Positions 54,201-60,990 of a stretch of 64,000 nt of DNA are shown here, piece by piece. A model generated the notes under the pieces. That model searched no databases. It was not told the DNA's origin and saw only the letters and a program-made list of their open reading frames with translations. A program made the position numbers and the translations under genes. How positions within the stretch are numbered: position 1 is the first letter of the stretch; each line of letters starts with the position of its first letter. The stretch is taken from the NCBI RefSeq assembly GCF_032062135.1, contig NC_092859.1:85061899-85125898 (forward strand). The letters run 5' to 3'. Source of the stretch: Pyxicephalus adspersus (taxonomy: Eukaryota; Chordata; Amphibia; Anura; Pyxicephalidae).

Positions 54201-54781
54201 TTGTCCGATATCTGGCCTGAGCCGATTATGGAGCAAGAACCATTGCATGCAGCCTAAGTTGTAAGACAGGAGATAGCTAAGAAGACTATAGAACTAAACA
54301 ACCATAAGCTTTTCTTTATGCCAAGCATAATGACCATATGACCTCAGGAAACCTGCTGAAATGGAGTCTCTAGTTTGATTATATATATTTTTTTTAACTT
54401 GTTTATCCATTATGGTATATTATGCATATTGTAATTTGTAGGGGTCTATATTTGCTGCTGAAAAATAGGGACAAAAATAATGGTCATAAATACAATGTTT
54501 TGGTTTTGTTAACATTTACATTCATATTATTTTACTGCATAACTCATGTCTTTTAATGTGTTGTGTTTGAAAGCAGCAGAACATTAGTTTGTTAAGTGTG
54601 TATAATGACAGAATATCTTTTTCTCTCATTTTGTCTCTTGAACTTTGGGTAATTTTCAGGGTATGGAGCCAATCTCATGAATGTCCTGAGGCCAGCAGGC
54701 ACCAAGAACAGACAGCACACACCTTCTCCCAAACGGACTGATGACAGGCATGTTTCACCCGAGTCCAATTATATCTGGTGA
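17690..54781 (+). CDS. WIF1: WIF1, Wnt inhibitory factor 1 (complete, 10 coding exons, 377 aa)
   Basis: Secreted extracellular Wnt antagonist. The family binds Wnt ligands through the WIF domain, and the EGF repeats assist through Wnt and glycosaminoglycan contacts. Ten exons join with GT/AG junctions and no internal stop: 17690-17831, 17967-18106, 34361-34469, 37059-37199, 39117-39212, 40755-40850, 41414-41509, 43413-43508, 44107-44202 and 54660-54781 (1134 nt including TGA). The product has a hydrophobic signal peptide (about residues 1-26), a WIF domain (about 33-175, ending with the Cys138/Cys175 pair known as a disulfide in the family), five six-cysteine EGF-like repeats (178-209, 210-241, 242-273, 274-305, 306-337) and a 40-residue basic tail ending ESNYIW. 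The sequons NFT (Asn86) and NCS (Asn243) match glycosylated positions in mammals. The length is close to human WIF1 (379 aa from memory). The start is the ATG directly before the signal peptide. No damage is seen. Orthology is near certain; species is inferred. Confidence 0.97.
17832..17966 (+). other. WIF1: WIF1 intron 1 (135 bp)
   Basis: GTATTT donor and a TTGCAG acceptor after a T-rich tract. The tandem CACTGCCATA sequence near 17849-17877 is the only repeat. This is by far the shortest intron of the gene. Confidence 0.9.
17967..18106 (+). CDS. WIF1: WIF1 coding exon 2: WIF domain
   Basis: 140 nt between an AG acceptor ending at 17966 and the GT donor at 18107, closing in phase 0. It encodes residues 48-94, including [20 protein letters not shown] and the sequon at Asn86 (MNFTW). 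Intron 1 before it is only 135 bp, whereas intron 2 after it is over 16 kb. Confidence 0.96.
18150..18225. repeat. (TA)n microsatellite
   Basis: Almost pure TA dinucleotides interrupted by two TACTAAA segments. It lies 43 bp after the exon 2 donor. Likely polymorphic in length. Confidence 0.9.
20995..21048. repeat. Short tandem GGAAGTAGAGGGAAG repeat
   Basis: GGAAGTAGAGGGAAG appears twice and GTAGAGGGAAG three times within about 50 bp, purine-rich on the + strand, inside WIF1 intron 2. Confidence 0.7.
24020..24195. mobile_element. Palindromic MITE in WIF1 intron 2
   Basis: Almost the whole 176 bp is an inverted repeat. The outer arms are TCAAAGTGCTTTATAAA and its counterpart ending AACACTTTGA. 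The inner arms are CTAAAAAGTAACAATCC and GGATTGTTACTTTTTAG around a short loop near 24118. No coding capacity. The family is unassigned, and no clear target duplication was identified. Confidence 0.7.
24650..26820 (+). pseudogene. L1/Tx1-like LINE ORF2 relic, older copy, 5' part
   Basis: Reverse-transcriptase and C-terminal ORF2 blocks appear in order across broken frames. About 24775-24830 gives an NGKLPGLDGF block. 24880-25010 gives [19 protein letters not shown] and IQPDQVGF. 25381-25392 is the catalytic FADD box. About 25850-25890 gives [11 protein letters not shown]. 26530-26680 gives a WYLVP...[12 protein letters not shown] block. 26750-26815 gives the [19 protein letters not shown] tail block. 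Many stops and frameshifts make it dead. The order and motifs match the L1/Tx1 clade known from frogs. It is interrupted by the copy starting about 26821 and resumes near 28680. Confidence 0.85.
26821..28680 (+). pseudogene. Second L1-like LINE inserted inside the first
   Basis: At about 26820 the reading returns from an ORF2 tail block to a mid-RT block ([19 protein letters not shown]), followed by FADN at 26918-26929, where the catalytic FADD has its second Asp replaced. Then come [11 protein letters not shown] (27110-27150), [12 protein letters not shown] (27310-27355), [11 protein letters not shown] (27967-27999), FWSRVFPLL and LCVHILIAA. The 3' end is the tail CCTTAATAAAAACTATTG (28660-28677). 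It is a 5'-truncated copy in the same orientation, with stops and frameshifts throughout. Confidence 0.8.
28681..29150 (+). pseudogene. Older L1-like LINE, 3' remainder after nested insertion
   Basis: About 28740-28810 reads [20 protein letters not shown], the ORF2 C-terminal DIWE.W block missing from the part before 26820. A T- and C-rich 3' region then runs to about 29150. It is best read as the tail of the element beginning at 24650, split off by the second copy. Confidence 0.65.
29151..31069 (+). other. WIF1: WIF1 intron 2, middle part
   Basis: Apart from the hairpin element at 29811-29950, nothing is recognised. No exon-like block. Confidence 0.5.
29811..29950. mobile_element. 138-bp hairpin MITE
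   Basis: The 33-bp terminal arms start TTTATAAAACAGGGAATCTG and end in the complementary CTGATTCTCTGTTTTATAAA, with about four mismatches. A diverged right half of the same element lies at 52970-53029 (GGACCTGGAAGATTCCCA...GATTCCCTGTTTTAAAA). Confidence 0.65.
31070..31985. repeat. Degenerate minisatellite, ~0.9 kb, in WIF1 intron 2
   Basis: Dozens of imperfect units of about 20-28 bp built on the theme CAGACCTCAGTGACAGACCC. A higher-order pattern is visible: GGTGACAGACCCC blocks recur at about 31204, 31366 and 31598, and the larger segment around 31150-31240 is repeated at about 31545-31635. Units have diverged substantially, so the array is old. No coding or structural role is implied. Confidence 0.85.
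31986..34360 (+). other. WIF1: WIF1 intron 2, last part
   Basis: AT-rich and ending in a TGTGTTATAG acceptor. Possible old repeat around 33990-34090 (AACTCCAAAATGCTGGATTT), similar to 58100-58160. No other exon-like block was recognised. Confidence 0.5.
34361..34469 (+). CDS. WIF1: WIF1 coding exon 3: WIF domain
   Basis: 109 nt, acceptor AG ending at 34360 and donor GT at 34470, entering in phase 0 and leaving in phase 1. It encodes residues 95-130, with the conserved core [20 protein letters not shown]. The final G completes Val131 with exon 4. Confidence 0.96.
34470..37058 (+). other. WIF1: WIF1 intron 3
   Basis: GTATGT donor and TTTCAG acceptor. It contains the inverted-repeat element at 36270-36700. 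The remainder is AT-rich and unremarkable. Confidence 0.7.
36270..36700. repeat. Large imperfect inverted-repeat element in WIF1 intron 3
   Basis: Arms 36382-36447 and 36540-36605 are inverted complements at roughly three quarters identity (CTACTGGTGGCCAACAC... against ...GTTGGCCACCAGTAG). Each arm is flanked by a further block with AGTAGAT..GGCTG and TGTGTAACAA elements, also arranged head to head with ACATCTACT or CCATCTAGT ends. It is probably a composite MITE; the family was not recognised. Confidence 0.6.
37059..37199 (+). CDS. WIF1: WIF1 coding exon 4: end of WIF domain
   Basis: 141 nt, acceptor AG ending at 37058 and donor GT at 37200, phase 1 to phase 1. It encodes residues 131-177, including GFPCLG (Cys138) and FKTCQQ (Cys175), the cysteines that pair in the WIF domain, and the conserved block DGVAAFEV. 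The final G completes Ala178 with exon 5. Confidence 0.96.
37200..39116 (+). other. WIF1: WIF1 intron 4
   Basis: GTAATG donor and TTTAAG acceptor. Most of it is occupied by the Tc1-like relic at 37540-38960. Confidence 0.8.
37540..38960 (+). pseudogene. Tc1-like transposon with dead DD34E transposase
   Basis: Inverted ends are visible: CCATAATGACAAAGTAAAAA at 37634-37653 and the complementary TTTTCACATTGTCATTATGG at 38877-38896. TTGCAACCTTATAATAAAA lies outside the left arm and a degraded equivalent outside the right. The transposase is in pieces. WSNESKNKL at about 38290-38316 has Asn at 38296-38298 where the family has the first catalytic Asp. [12 protein letters not shown] ends at a stop at 38425. 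FQHDND follows in another frame (Asp codon 38556-38558), then [14 protein letters not shown] with the catalytic Glu 35 residues on, so the 34-residue D-to-E spacing survives. Confidence 0.88.
39117..39212 (+). CDS. WIF1: WIF1 coding exon 5: EGF-like repeat 1
   Basis: 96 nt, phase 1 at both ends, residues 178-209. All six EGF cysteines are present, with the GGCRNGGYC and GFYGPHC signatures. The acceptor is preceded by a pyrimidine tract (ttttccctttttaag). Confidence 0.96.
39213..40754 (+). other. WIF1: WIF1 intron 5
   Basis: GTAAAA donor and TTATAG acceptor. It holds copy 2 of the TA-flanked MITE (40298-40622); otherwise nothing was recognised. Confidence 0.8.
40298..40622 (-). mobile_element. 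TA-flanked MITE, family M, copy 2 (reverse orientation)
   Basis: The ends GGCTACATACACACG and CTGTACATAGCC are flanked by TA (40296-40297, 40623-40624). The internal order is reversed relative to copy 1: the GATAATTGG block comes first and TCGTTGGAAAGGAT last. It is 325 bp long and has many CpG losses relative to copy 1. Confidence 0.8.
40755..40850 (+). CDS. WIF1: WIF1 coding exon 6: EGF-like repeat 2
   Basis: 96 nt, phase 1 at both ends, residues 210-241. Six cysteines with the [14 protein letters not shown] and CICPPGYYG signatures of the second WIF1 EGF module. The donor is GTATAT at 40851. Confidence 0.96.
40851..41413 (+). other. WIF1: WIF1 intron 6
   Basis: GTATAT donor and TTTATGCAG acceptor. 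563 bp, AT-rich, no repeat recognised. Confidence 0.85.
41414..41509 (+). CDS. WIF1: WIF1 coding exon 7: EGF-like repeat 3
   Basis: 96 nt, phase 1 at both ends, residues 242-273. Six cysteines, with the NCS sequon at Asn243 as in mammals and LNGGTCFYP. It ends at a strong GTAAGT donor (41510). Confidence 0.96.
41510..43412 (+). other. WIF1: WIF1 intron 7
   Basis: GTAAGT donor and CTTCTTTAG acceptor. It contains the MITE at 42001-42277. Confidence 0.8.
42001..42277. mobile_element. MITE with TTAGGGC termini in WIF1 intron 7
   Basis: 277 bp bounded by TTAGGGCTTATTCCTG and CAGGAATAGGCCCTAA, a 16-bp inverted repeat with one mismatch. The interior is rich in GCTGCATGCTGCAG-type short palindromes. 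There is no clear target duplication, so the superfamily is left open. Confidence 0.65.
43413..43508 (+). CDS. WIF1: WIF1 coding exon 8: EGF-like repeat 4
   Basis: 96 nt, phase 1 at both ends, residues 274-305. Six cysteines and many lysines ([17 protein letters not shown]), nearly identical to the mammalian module. A basic patch of this kind would suit heparan-sulfate contact, which is an inference. The donor is GTAAGT. Confidence 0.96.
43509..44106 (+). other. WIF1: WIF1 intron 8
   Basis: GTAAGT donor and CTCAATAG acceptor. 598 bp, nothing else recognised. Confidence 0.85.
44107..44202 (+). CDS. WIF1: WIF1 coding exon 9: EGF-like repeat 5
   Basis: 96 nt, phase 1 at both ends, residues 306-337. 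Six cysteines, with [11 protein letters not shown] and [10 protein letters not shown]. The donor is GTAAGT. A 10.5-kb intron follows. Confidence 0.96.
44950..45310 (+). pseudogene. L1-like LINE ORF2 C-terminal fragment
   Basis: One frame at about 45030-45120 reads [20 protein letters not shown], followed by KQPLVTPTP. It corresponds to the [15 protein letters not shown] tail block of the LINE in intron 2 and to the [12 protein letters not shown] block of the minus-strand copy. The tail ends near TATTCAATAAAAATGAAAC (about 45280-45300). It is a 5'-truncated and mutated copy. Confidence 0.65.
46235..46270. repeat. Perfect 36-bp palindrome
   Basis: 17-bp arms TAATTGTCCCAGAGATC and GATCTCTGGGACAATTA around a TT loop, with no mismatch, followed by AATTAATAACAATT-type simple sequence. 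Possibly the centre of a young hairpin element. Confidence 0.85.
49574..49610 (+). ncRNA. Degenerate hammerhead-like motif (copy B)
   Basis: GGATGAAGCC, a loop, then AGGGCAAAACAT. The GCC/GGC stem corresponding to helix II is intact. CUGAUGA has lost its first base identities, and GAAA reads AAAA. It is related to the sites at 7254, 13281 and 53693. Confidence 0.2.
50349..50425 (+). repeat. Half copy of the hairpin repeat, family H
   Basis: GGGCCTGATTTATTAAAGG, CACTTTCATCAGTGAAGC and GATCCAGCAAACC match the left arm of the full hairpin at 58723-58949. The right arm is absent. Confidence 0.75.
51898..52715 (-). pseudogene. L1-like LINE 3' fragment, antisense to WIF1, interrupted
   Basis: On the minus strand, 52715-52276 is open over about 145 codons: [20 protein letters not shown], then [14 protein letters not shown] (a CWRCG..H..C zinc-knuckle-like block), then [12 protein letters not shown]. 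These are the ORF2 C-terminal signatures of L1/Tx1 elements. The 3' UTR and tail (complement of TTTTTATTGAGGAGTTTTCA) reach 51898. A different repeat occupies about 52165-52270. Confidence 0.8.
52165..52270. repeat. Short repeat with AATAAG-type units inside the LINE fragment
   Basis: ATACCGTGTTTCCCCGATGA, then loosely repeated ATAAGGC, ATAAGACAG and AATAAGCC units, a (C)10 run and CAAATAAGCC. It looks like a small interspersed repeat. The family is not certain. Confidence 0.5.
52970..53029. repeat. Right half of the 138-bp hairpin MITE
   Basis: GGACCTGGAAGATTCCCA and GATTCCCTGTTTTAAAA parallel 29892-29949 of the complete copy in intron 2. Confidence 0.6.
53693..53727 (-). ncRNA. Hammerhead-like motif (copy A, best conserved)
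   Basis: Minus strand: CCCCTGAAGAAGCCCAATGA then GGGTGAAACGCGTTG. CTGAAGA fits CUGANGA. GCCC/GGGT forms a 4-bp helix II. GAAA is intact, and ACGCGT would form a minimal helix III before the cleavage-type TT. One extra A sits between CTGAAGA and helix II, and helix I is weak, so activity is doubtful. Amphibian genomes are known to carry hammerhead motifs in Penelope-like retroelements; assignment here is inference. Confidence 0.35.
54032..54254 (+). mobile_element. TA-flanked MITE, family M, copy 3 (5'-truncated)
   Basis: Starts at TTTCCAACGACAAAG, shares GATGCATGAACG, CTCTATGGAGAGGGGAGG and CCGTGGATCC with copy 1, and ends GCATGCAGCC before TA (54255-54256). The left terminus is missing. It lies 400 bp before WIF1 exon 10. 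Confidence 0.75.
54660..54781 (+). CDS. WIF1: WIF1 coding exon 10: C-terminal tail and stop
   Basis: 122 nt from an AG acceptor ending at 54659 to TGA at 54779-54781. It encodes residues 338-377, with [14 protein letters not shown] and the C-terminal ESNYIW shared with other vertebrate WIF1 proteins. The 3' UTR continues downstream. Confidence 0.95.
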
Positions 54782-55030
54782 AGCCTAGCACATCTGAAAC
54801 CTTTTACATTACACAGAGTTCAAAGTGTTCATTAACCTTTCATGCATTGTATGATTACTGGTTTAAATCCCACTTCCTACTAGCTTCAATGTGAACCACT
54901 GACATACCATTTTATTCCATGCAATTGCTGTATCAGTTTAACAATTTAATATTGGTTTCTGTTTTTTCAGTGGTTTTTACACCCTATGTAAAATATGTCT
55001 AATGTTCATTATTATTTCAGAAATAAAATT
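54782..55030 (+). other. WIF1: WIF1 3' UTR with first candidate poly(A) signal
   Basis: The first AATAAA after the stop codon is at 55022-55027, about 240 nt downstream. A mariner relic begins about 120 bp further on. Later AATAAA hexamers (near 57501, 57814 and 58575) could serve a longer 3' UTR, but those transcripts would have to run through the mariner. Which signal is used cannot be read from the sequence. Confidence 0.4.
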
Positions 55031-55145
55031 AAATTCCCAATTAAAGTTAAGCACCTTGTCTCAAAAATGTTGTACATTGAATTCAGAAGGAGTAATTTAT
55101 GAGGATAATTTTCCATGAAGAATGAGAATGAGATGATTAGGAAAT

Positions 55146-56133
55146 ATTTTTGAGGGGGGGCTGAGAAGTTCCTGGCTTTGCCCAGATAGAAGCGAGCCAG
55201 AGTTATGAAATAACACATTTATTCAACATGTTCCCCCCTGAGACTGATGCACTTGGTACAGCCTAGTTGCAGCTTTTCTAGACCGTTCAAATGAAAGCAG
55301 CTCTCAGTATCATCTTTGATGTCAGAAATGTCCTCAAAACGTTGCCCCTTCAGGTATTTTTTGAGAACAGATAATAGTCCGAAGGGGCCAGGGCAGGTGA
55401 GTAGGGGGGATGGTGGACCAATTGGAAACCCAAGGTGTTCAATTTGCCAGCCACAACGTTGGACGTGTGCGCAGGTACATTGTCCTGCAAAAAAAAGGAT
55501 CTCTTTGGTAAACTTTCCACGGCGATTTGTCTTAATTACCTTCTTCAGCTGGTCCAGGAAGTTAGCATAATTCTGTCTGGTGATACTAGAGCCCTGCAGT
55601 AGGTAGACCACCAACAGAATACCGTCTTTGTCTTTGAAAACGGACGCCACTACTTTTTTGGCCGATTTCTGGGTTCGGAACTTATTTGGCTGCGGAGACT
55701 CGATGTGGCGCCATTCCTTTGACCGTTCCTTGGTTTCAGGATCATAGATGTGGAGCCAGGTTTCATCCTCAGTCACTAACCTAGCCAGAAAGTCCTGTGC
55801 AGCTTCAAAATGGGCCAAAACGGCTTTGGCAGTGCTGTAGGAAGGACTTCCCCAGTGTTTGTGACATCTCAGTGTGAATGTCCCTTGCTGAATTTCCCTG
55901 GAGAAACAAAAACTTTGTGAGGGTCCGTAACTCCAACGACATGAAACTTGCTTGTGCCTCTGCCTTCACATCTTCTCACTAAAAGAAAAAACAGTTTTAA
56001 GAATCGCAAGACCTGATATTTGCACAGTTACATACTAAGATATTAGGCTGTCATATGTCCCCACACTCTATTTTTCTATTTCATCTGGAAAGGGCCCAAA
56101 GCCAGGAACTTCTCAGCACCCCCTTGTATATAT
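55146..56133 (-). pseudogene. Mariner-like transposon, internally deleted, antisense to WIF1
   Basis: Terminal inverted repeats contain CTGAGAAGTTCCTGGCTTTG (55159-55178) and its complement CAAAGCCAGGAACTTCTCAG (near 56097-56117), with TA-rich flanks. On the minus strand the transposase starts MSLELRTLTKFLFLQGNSAR (from about 55942), then jumps to AHFEAAQDFLARLVTEDETW and YDPETKERSKEWRH (open frame 55818-55219). About 100 residues between the first helix-turn-helix and the catalytic core are missing. Single-base frameshifts scramble the second catalytic region (QDN..AH) and the third (PYSP.LAPSDYYLF), both still readable in other frames. Dead DD34D mariner relic. Confidence 0.9.
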
Positions 56134-58722
56134 GGCTGACATGCCTTTATTGAAGTCTTTTGTATAGATAATTATTCTCTTGTACACAATGCAGTGTTTG
56201 GCTTTTAGACAACACATTCTATTCACTGCAAGCCACTAGAGACATAATTTACCTTTACACTCAATGTCAAATTTCTGTCCCTGGAAATGATTTTTTGTGA
56301 CCTCCATTGCAGATCACTCAACATTACCAGGGACATGTTGCACACATACTAGATTATCTCCCGAAACAATCATGAACATTCATCCAAGGTGACAATTATC
56401 TAATGTACTTATGTGGCCTGGTGTTTCAAGCACGCACAAATGCTTAAAACTGGCAATTTGGGGGGGTACCAATCAACGCTTATCCATGGCTAAGGCCATA
56501 TAGATGATTTGATCTCTGTGACTCCGTAGGGCTCCAAAACATGGTTTAAGTCAAATACATTAAGTTTTTGTGGAGGGGATCACTCAGTAACAGAAATATT
56601 TTAAAGGGTAAGATGTAAGCTTTACTTATATATGCCCATATTTTTCATGTAGTGCCATTGTTGTGGAAAGGTACATTTTGTAGGAAATGCACCAAGAAAG
56701 CGGGATGTTGATTTTAAAGGACCAATCTACCCAGCAGGTATATTTCTTGGAATCTAATGGATTGTGTTTCTGTCTTTCTGGATTTGGCTATATATTTTGC
56801 CCACCTTGGTGCTGGCTTTTTGAACATACCTTTGTGTGTCCTCTCATCATTTTTTTTCATTGTCCATTTTGTAAAACACATTAGAAACCCAACAGAAAGA
56901 ATGGCTTGTTATCCACTTGTAATGGCTATTGCAACATGTGCAAACCTAGTTCCCTACAGAACTACTACCAACATCCCAAAAAGATATGATATACTATCAA
57001 GTCATTTAATTCTGCAGCATATGCCAACACATAAAACATGAGTTTTGGCTGCCTGTTTCATAGATTTATTGAGGCTAAATTAGGAAAACTAAAAAAAAAA
57101 TGTTGCAAGCAAACTGATTTTTTTTTATTAAAACTCATAAGAATTTTCAGTTTATCTTATAATACATTCCAGGAGCATTAAAAGCTGTGTAAAGTCTAAC
57201 AGTTATCTTTCTGTAAAATCTATGCAACAGTAGAAAAGTCACCTGCCACCTAAAGCTAAAGAGCTGCATCCAATAGTCTTGGCTCTGACTCAGCTTAGGG
57301 GTATGTTTGACTTCTTCAGAAAGACCACTGCTTCCAGAAAGAGCCTTTCTGTACAACATTCTAGCACTGGCAATATTTTGGTTGCTTTCCAAGGAACACA
57401 TACTGTGTATAATTTGTACACATTTTGTTTTCGAGTATGTTTGGCTTATCAAGCCAGTTGGGCTTTGCAGGGCTTTACATTTTCTGATAAAATGTTCTCA
57501 ATAAATGCACATAAACACAGTTTGATTGGTTGCTGCATTTGCATTGTGGAAGATTAATTTCCTCAAAGTGAGTTGCATAGTGAAATTAAGTAACTTTATT
57601 TCTGTTGATTAAATTTTTCTACCACATTTATTTAGTACATACAGTGTGTGATCCCAAAAAGGTAGATGCCTATAGGTGATGGAATATCAAGAACAGCAAA
57701 GCACTTACAGTAATGAAAACAATTTTAGGCTATCTAACTCTAAACCACTCTTGCAGAATGTGTTTGTGTTATTGTCTGTTTCTCTTGTAGCACAGGAAAT
57801 TATGAGATGACAATAAAAACCTGACAAACTCACCACCATTCTATCTTAAATTTAATAGATTTTGGCTGGGATTGGGCATTATGTGTTTGTAAAGCCCCAA
57901 AGTTTCTAGTTAGTTTTGGAAATGGTAGAGAAGAATAAAATCCCTGCCTTAAAAATTTTGCTGTTTGAGTTCTGCTGGGGAGATATATTTAACTTCGTGC
58001 CCCAGAGACACAACTGAAAGTGGTTAGAAATCTCTTTAGACAGCTTACACCAAAACAGGTTTTACCGCTGGAACATCTCTTCTCTATTCTTATCCTGATA
58101 ACAGCTCTAAAATGTTGGATTTCCCATCACTTCTTCTAGTGACAATGGTCACCGGGGCAAATAGAGAGTGTGAACCTACTAATGAGATCTGTCAACAATA
58201 TAAACTTGACAAGGTTTCTAATTCTTTCCTTCTTTATCGTGAACTAAAAGGAAATAGCTTTAAATCCACTTTAATTAAGTAAAGATGAAAAGATGAACTG
58301 ACTGGTTCAACATGTAGTCCATTCACAGCAAACTCAGCCATGTGGTAACCAGTTCCATACATATTTATACAACCTCTCATTGCCATATTGTAATAAATGT
58401 AATCCCTTTGTATCAATATGTTGGAGTATTTAATACATAAATATAAAGCTTGTTTTGGCTATATAGTTTTCAGATGTGCTATTGTTCTTTATGACCAAAA
58501 TATGTTTTTTTCTTTTGGTAAGTGGCATTAAGTTAACTAGTTTATTACATTAAATATTACAATATTGTGTATTAAATAAAACTGTCATTTGAATTGTAAG
58601 CAGTATATCTGAGTCTTTTATTTTGTATACAGATTCAAATAAATCCATGTCTATAGCTATCTATAGGGTCAAATGAGGTAGCAAGTTCACCTTTCTGGAC
58701 ACTCATGTTAAAGCACGGTCAA
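56134..58722. other. Downstream intergenic, no gene seen
   Basis: Contains AATAAA hexamers near 57501, 57814 and 58575 that might serve long WIF1 3' UTRs, and an old repeat around 58065-58170 similar to 34010-34090. No coding block was recognised. Confidence 0.5.
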
Positions 58723-58949
58723 TGGGCCTTATTTAATAAAGCTTATCCAAGGCTGGAGAGGATACACTTTCATCAGTGAGGCTGGGAGATCCAGCAAACC
58801 TGGAAAGGATCTGGTCCAGGATTCAAAACATTTGCTAGCTAATAGCAAATTACTTTGAAGAAATCCATTCCAGGTTTGCTGGATCACTCAACTTCACTGA
58901 TGAAAGTGTATCCTCTCCAGCCCCGAGGGGCTTTAATAAATCAGGGGCA
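58723..58949. mobile_element. Hairpin repeat, family H, full length (227 bp)
   Basis: Long inverted repeat: the left arm GGGCCTTATTTAATAAAGC...GAGAGGATACACTTTCATCA... pairs with the right arm ...TGATGAAAGTGTATCCTCTC...CTTTAATAAATCAGGGG. Arms are about 80 bp each with a loop of about 55 bp. A left-arm copy occurs at 50349. Confidence 0.8.
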
Positions 58950-58986
58950 ATGTCTTGGTCATTTGACGCTTTCAAGAGAATCAGGG

Positions 58987-59068
58987 CTGTACAAACGCCA
59001 GATTCTCGCCCGATATCTGGCCGATGCCGACTATTGGGCGAGAAAAATTTGACGTGTGTACGCAGCTT
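58987..59068 (+). mobile_element. TA-flanked MITE, family M, copy 4 (right end only)
   Basis: TGTACAAACGCCAGATTCTC, CCGATATCTGGCCGATGCCG and GACGTGTGTACGCAGCTT match the right end of copy 1, ending before TA (59069-59070). It lies immediately next to the family H hairpin, so the two may have been joined by insertion or deletion. Confidence 0.75.
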
Positions 59069-59070
59069 TA

Positions 59071-60409
59071 TTCCTCACACTAACCAAAAATTTTTACATG
59101 GCTTAGACAAAAGTGTTACTTTTATCATGTGTTTTGTTACTAGTTTACAGTTATAGCACTAATGAAAAATCAGAAGTATTTTTTTTTCTTGTAAGTAAAT
59201 GAATGAATCAGAATTTTTGTATAGGTCAAAAACCTTTTTTAAACTTAAAAGCGAGCGTGAATTTTAGGAATAATCAGTTAAATTGGCATATGTCTTTTTT
59301 TTATACAATTTTAATGCACTAGAATTATTTTGTTAGAGAAGGGAGTCTGTATTTAGGTTCCAAGATGGGAGTATATTAATTCAGCTTCAAAGCTAACTGA
59401 TAACTGTACTGAAATATTTCAAGTACTTTACCTTGATTAATTTCCAAGTGTGTGGTGTTTTATTGACATTACTAAACTCAATGATATTGGTTATAGTCCT
59501 GTAATAAATATGTGGATACTGAGCTTGGAAGCATCTAGCTTTGTAGAGATGCCAAAATAAGTAAACCAAACTAAAGTAAAACTCTCCAATGTTTAATAGG
59601 AAAAATATCAATATAACTGTTATAATAAAGTTCCTGTATTAATGCCATCTTTAAATGCCATCTAGAAAGTTTATGAATATGATTCTGTTAGACTGGTAAA
59701 AATAAAATGAAATCAAACATTCTGATTTTGTTAGATGAACACAGTCACAGCTGAAAATTAAACCTACCCACTCAGGCTTTCATTTAAAATGGAACTTTCA
59801 CCAAAAAAAAAAAGACACAACCCTTTCCTTCCACAGAGCCCTCAATCCCTACATGATCAGCTACCATTCCATACCATCCTGGCTTCATTCTTCGTTCTGG
59901 CGAGGAGGTACCAGTAGGTGCCGCCATCTTCTTCTTGCTTCTGCTTACATCACCTAATCTCCGACTGCGCGGGCACAAGGTCAGGTGACATTTCCTCCTG
60001 TAATTGTCAACATTTTGTTTTTTTACATTGCGGAGAAAGCCCCTTCTCCATATGCCTGAGATTGGGCATATGCAAAAGAAGCAGCCCAAAGTCTGCAGGC
60101 TTCCCATTCCCATATTAAACACATTTTTTACAATACATTATACAAAAAGGTTATCTACCCTTTTATATAAAGTAAATGTACATGTAATCTGGGAAGCCAT
60201 GTATTGCAGGAGAGATATTCTGTGCAACAAGCCTAATTATGTGGCCATCAGAACTAGGAAGTTCCTCACTGTCACCCATTAATTTAAATGTGCCATGGAA
60301 TTTTGAAGTTTGGTGGCTTCACTTAGAAGGCATCAAAAAGATTTTAAAAAACAAAAACAGGTTATTATTATTAATTATTGTTATATTTGTATTATTTTTT
60401 TTTATACAA
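59071..60409. other. Intergenic, no gene seen
   Basis: No recognised repeat or gene. The open frames around 59784-60282 lack family signatures. Confidence 0.45.
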
Positions 60410-60411
60410 TA

Positions 60412-60744
60412 GGGCTAGGTACACACGTTTAATGGTTCTTGTCTGATAATTGGTTAATGGCTGATATCAGATGAGAATCTGGCGTGTGTACAGCGCTCGT
60501 CATTCATCGTCTAATCGACCGTCCTGGCCAATCCACAGACGATAGATGACGAACGATCGTAATGGAAATAAAGGGCAGAGAGCACAGTGGGGTGCCCCTC
60601 CGTCGTTTTCCCCCCTCCCCCCTTTATAGAGCAGAACGGTGCTGTATGTACAACACTCATTCATGCATTGTGCAGTTGTTTGTCGTTGGCAAGGATCATG
60701 AAAGATCTTGTCCATCGACAATTATTGCACCTGTGTACTTATCC
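60412..60744 (-). mobile_element. TA-flanked MITE, family M, copy 5 (reverse orientation)
   Basis: Begins GGGCTAGGTACACACG and ends CCTGTGTACTTATCC, with TA at 60410-60411 and 60745-60746. It shares TTGTCTGATAATTGG, ATGACGAACGATCGTAATGG and TTTGTCGTTGGCAAGGATC with the other copies. 333 bp. Confidence 0.8.
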
Positions 60745-60990
60745 TACATTTATTACAAGAGTCATCAATGATATAGTTTTGCAGAGCAAGCATTTTAAAG
60801 TACACAGTATTAGTTTCCTACTTCAATATGTATAATTAAAAAACTCCTTAATGAGCTGCACAACCCTTGACATATTCCACGGTGTGTCTTTTAAACTTCA
60901 GCAAATTAACTGGCTATTTTCAAACACAGTTAAAATTAGCATAGGAAGCCTGAAAAAGGGGTCAAGAACTCTATTTGATGTCTGGAAATT

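Larger units (their letters stand above)
44203..54659 (+). other. WIF1: WIF1 intron 9 (10.5 kb)
   Basis: GTAAGT donor and ATTTTCAG acceptor. It carries L1-like relics on both strands (about 44950-45310 plus, 51898-52715 minus), hairpin-repeat fragments, two hammerhead-like motifs and MITE copy 3. The parts 45311-49570 and 50430-51890 show no recognised gene or repeat family. Confidence 0.8.
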
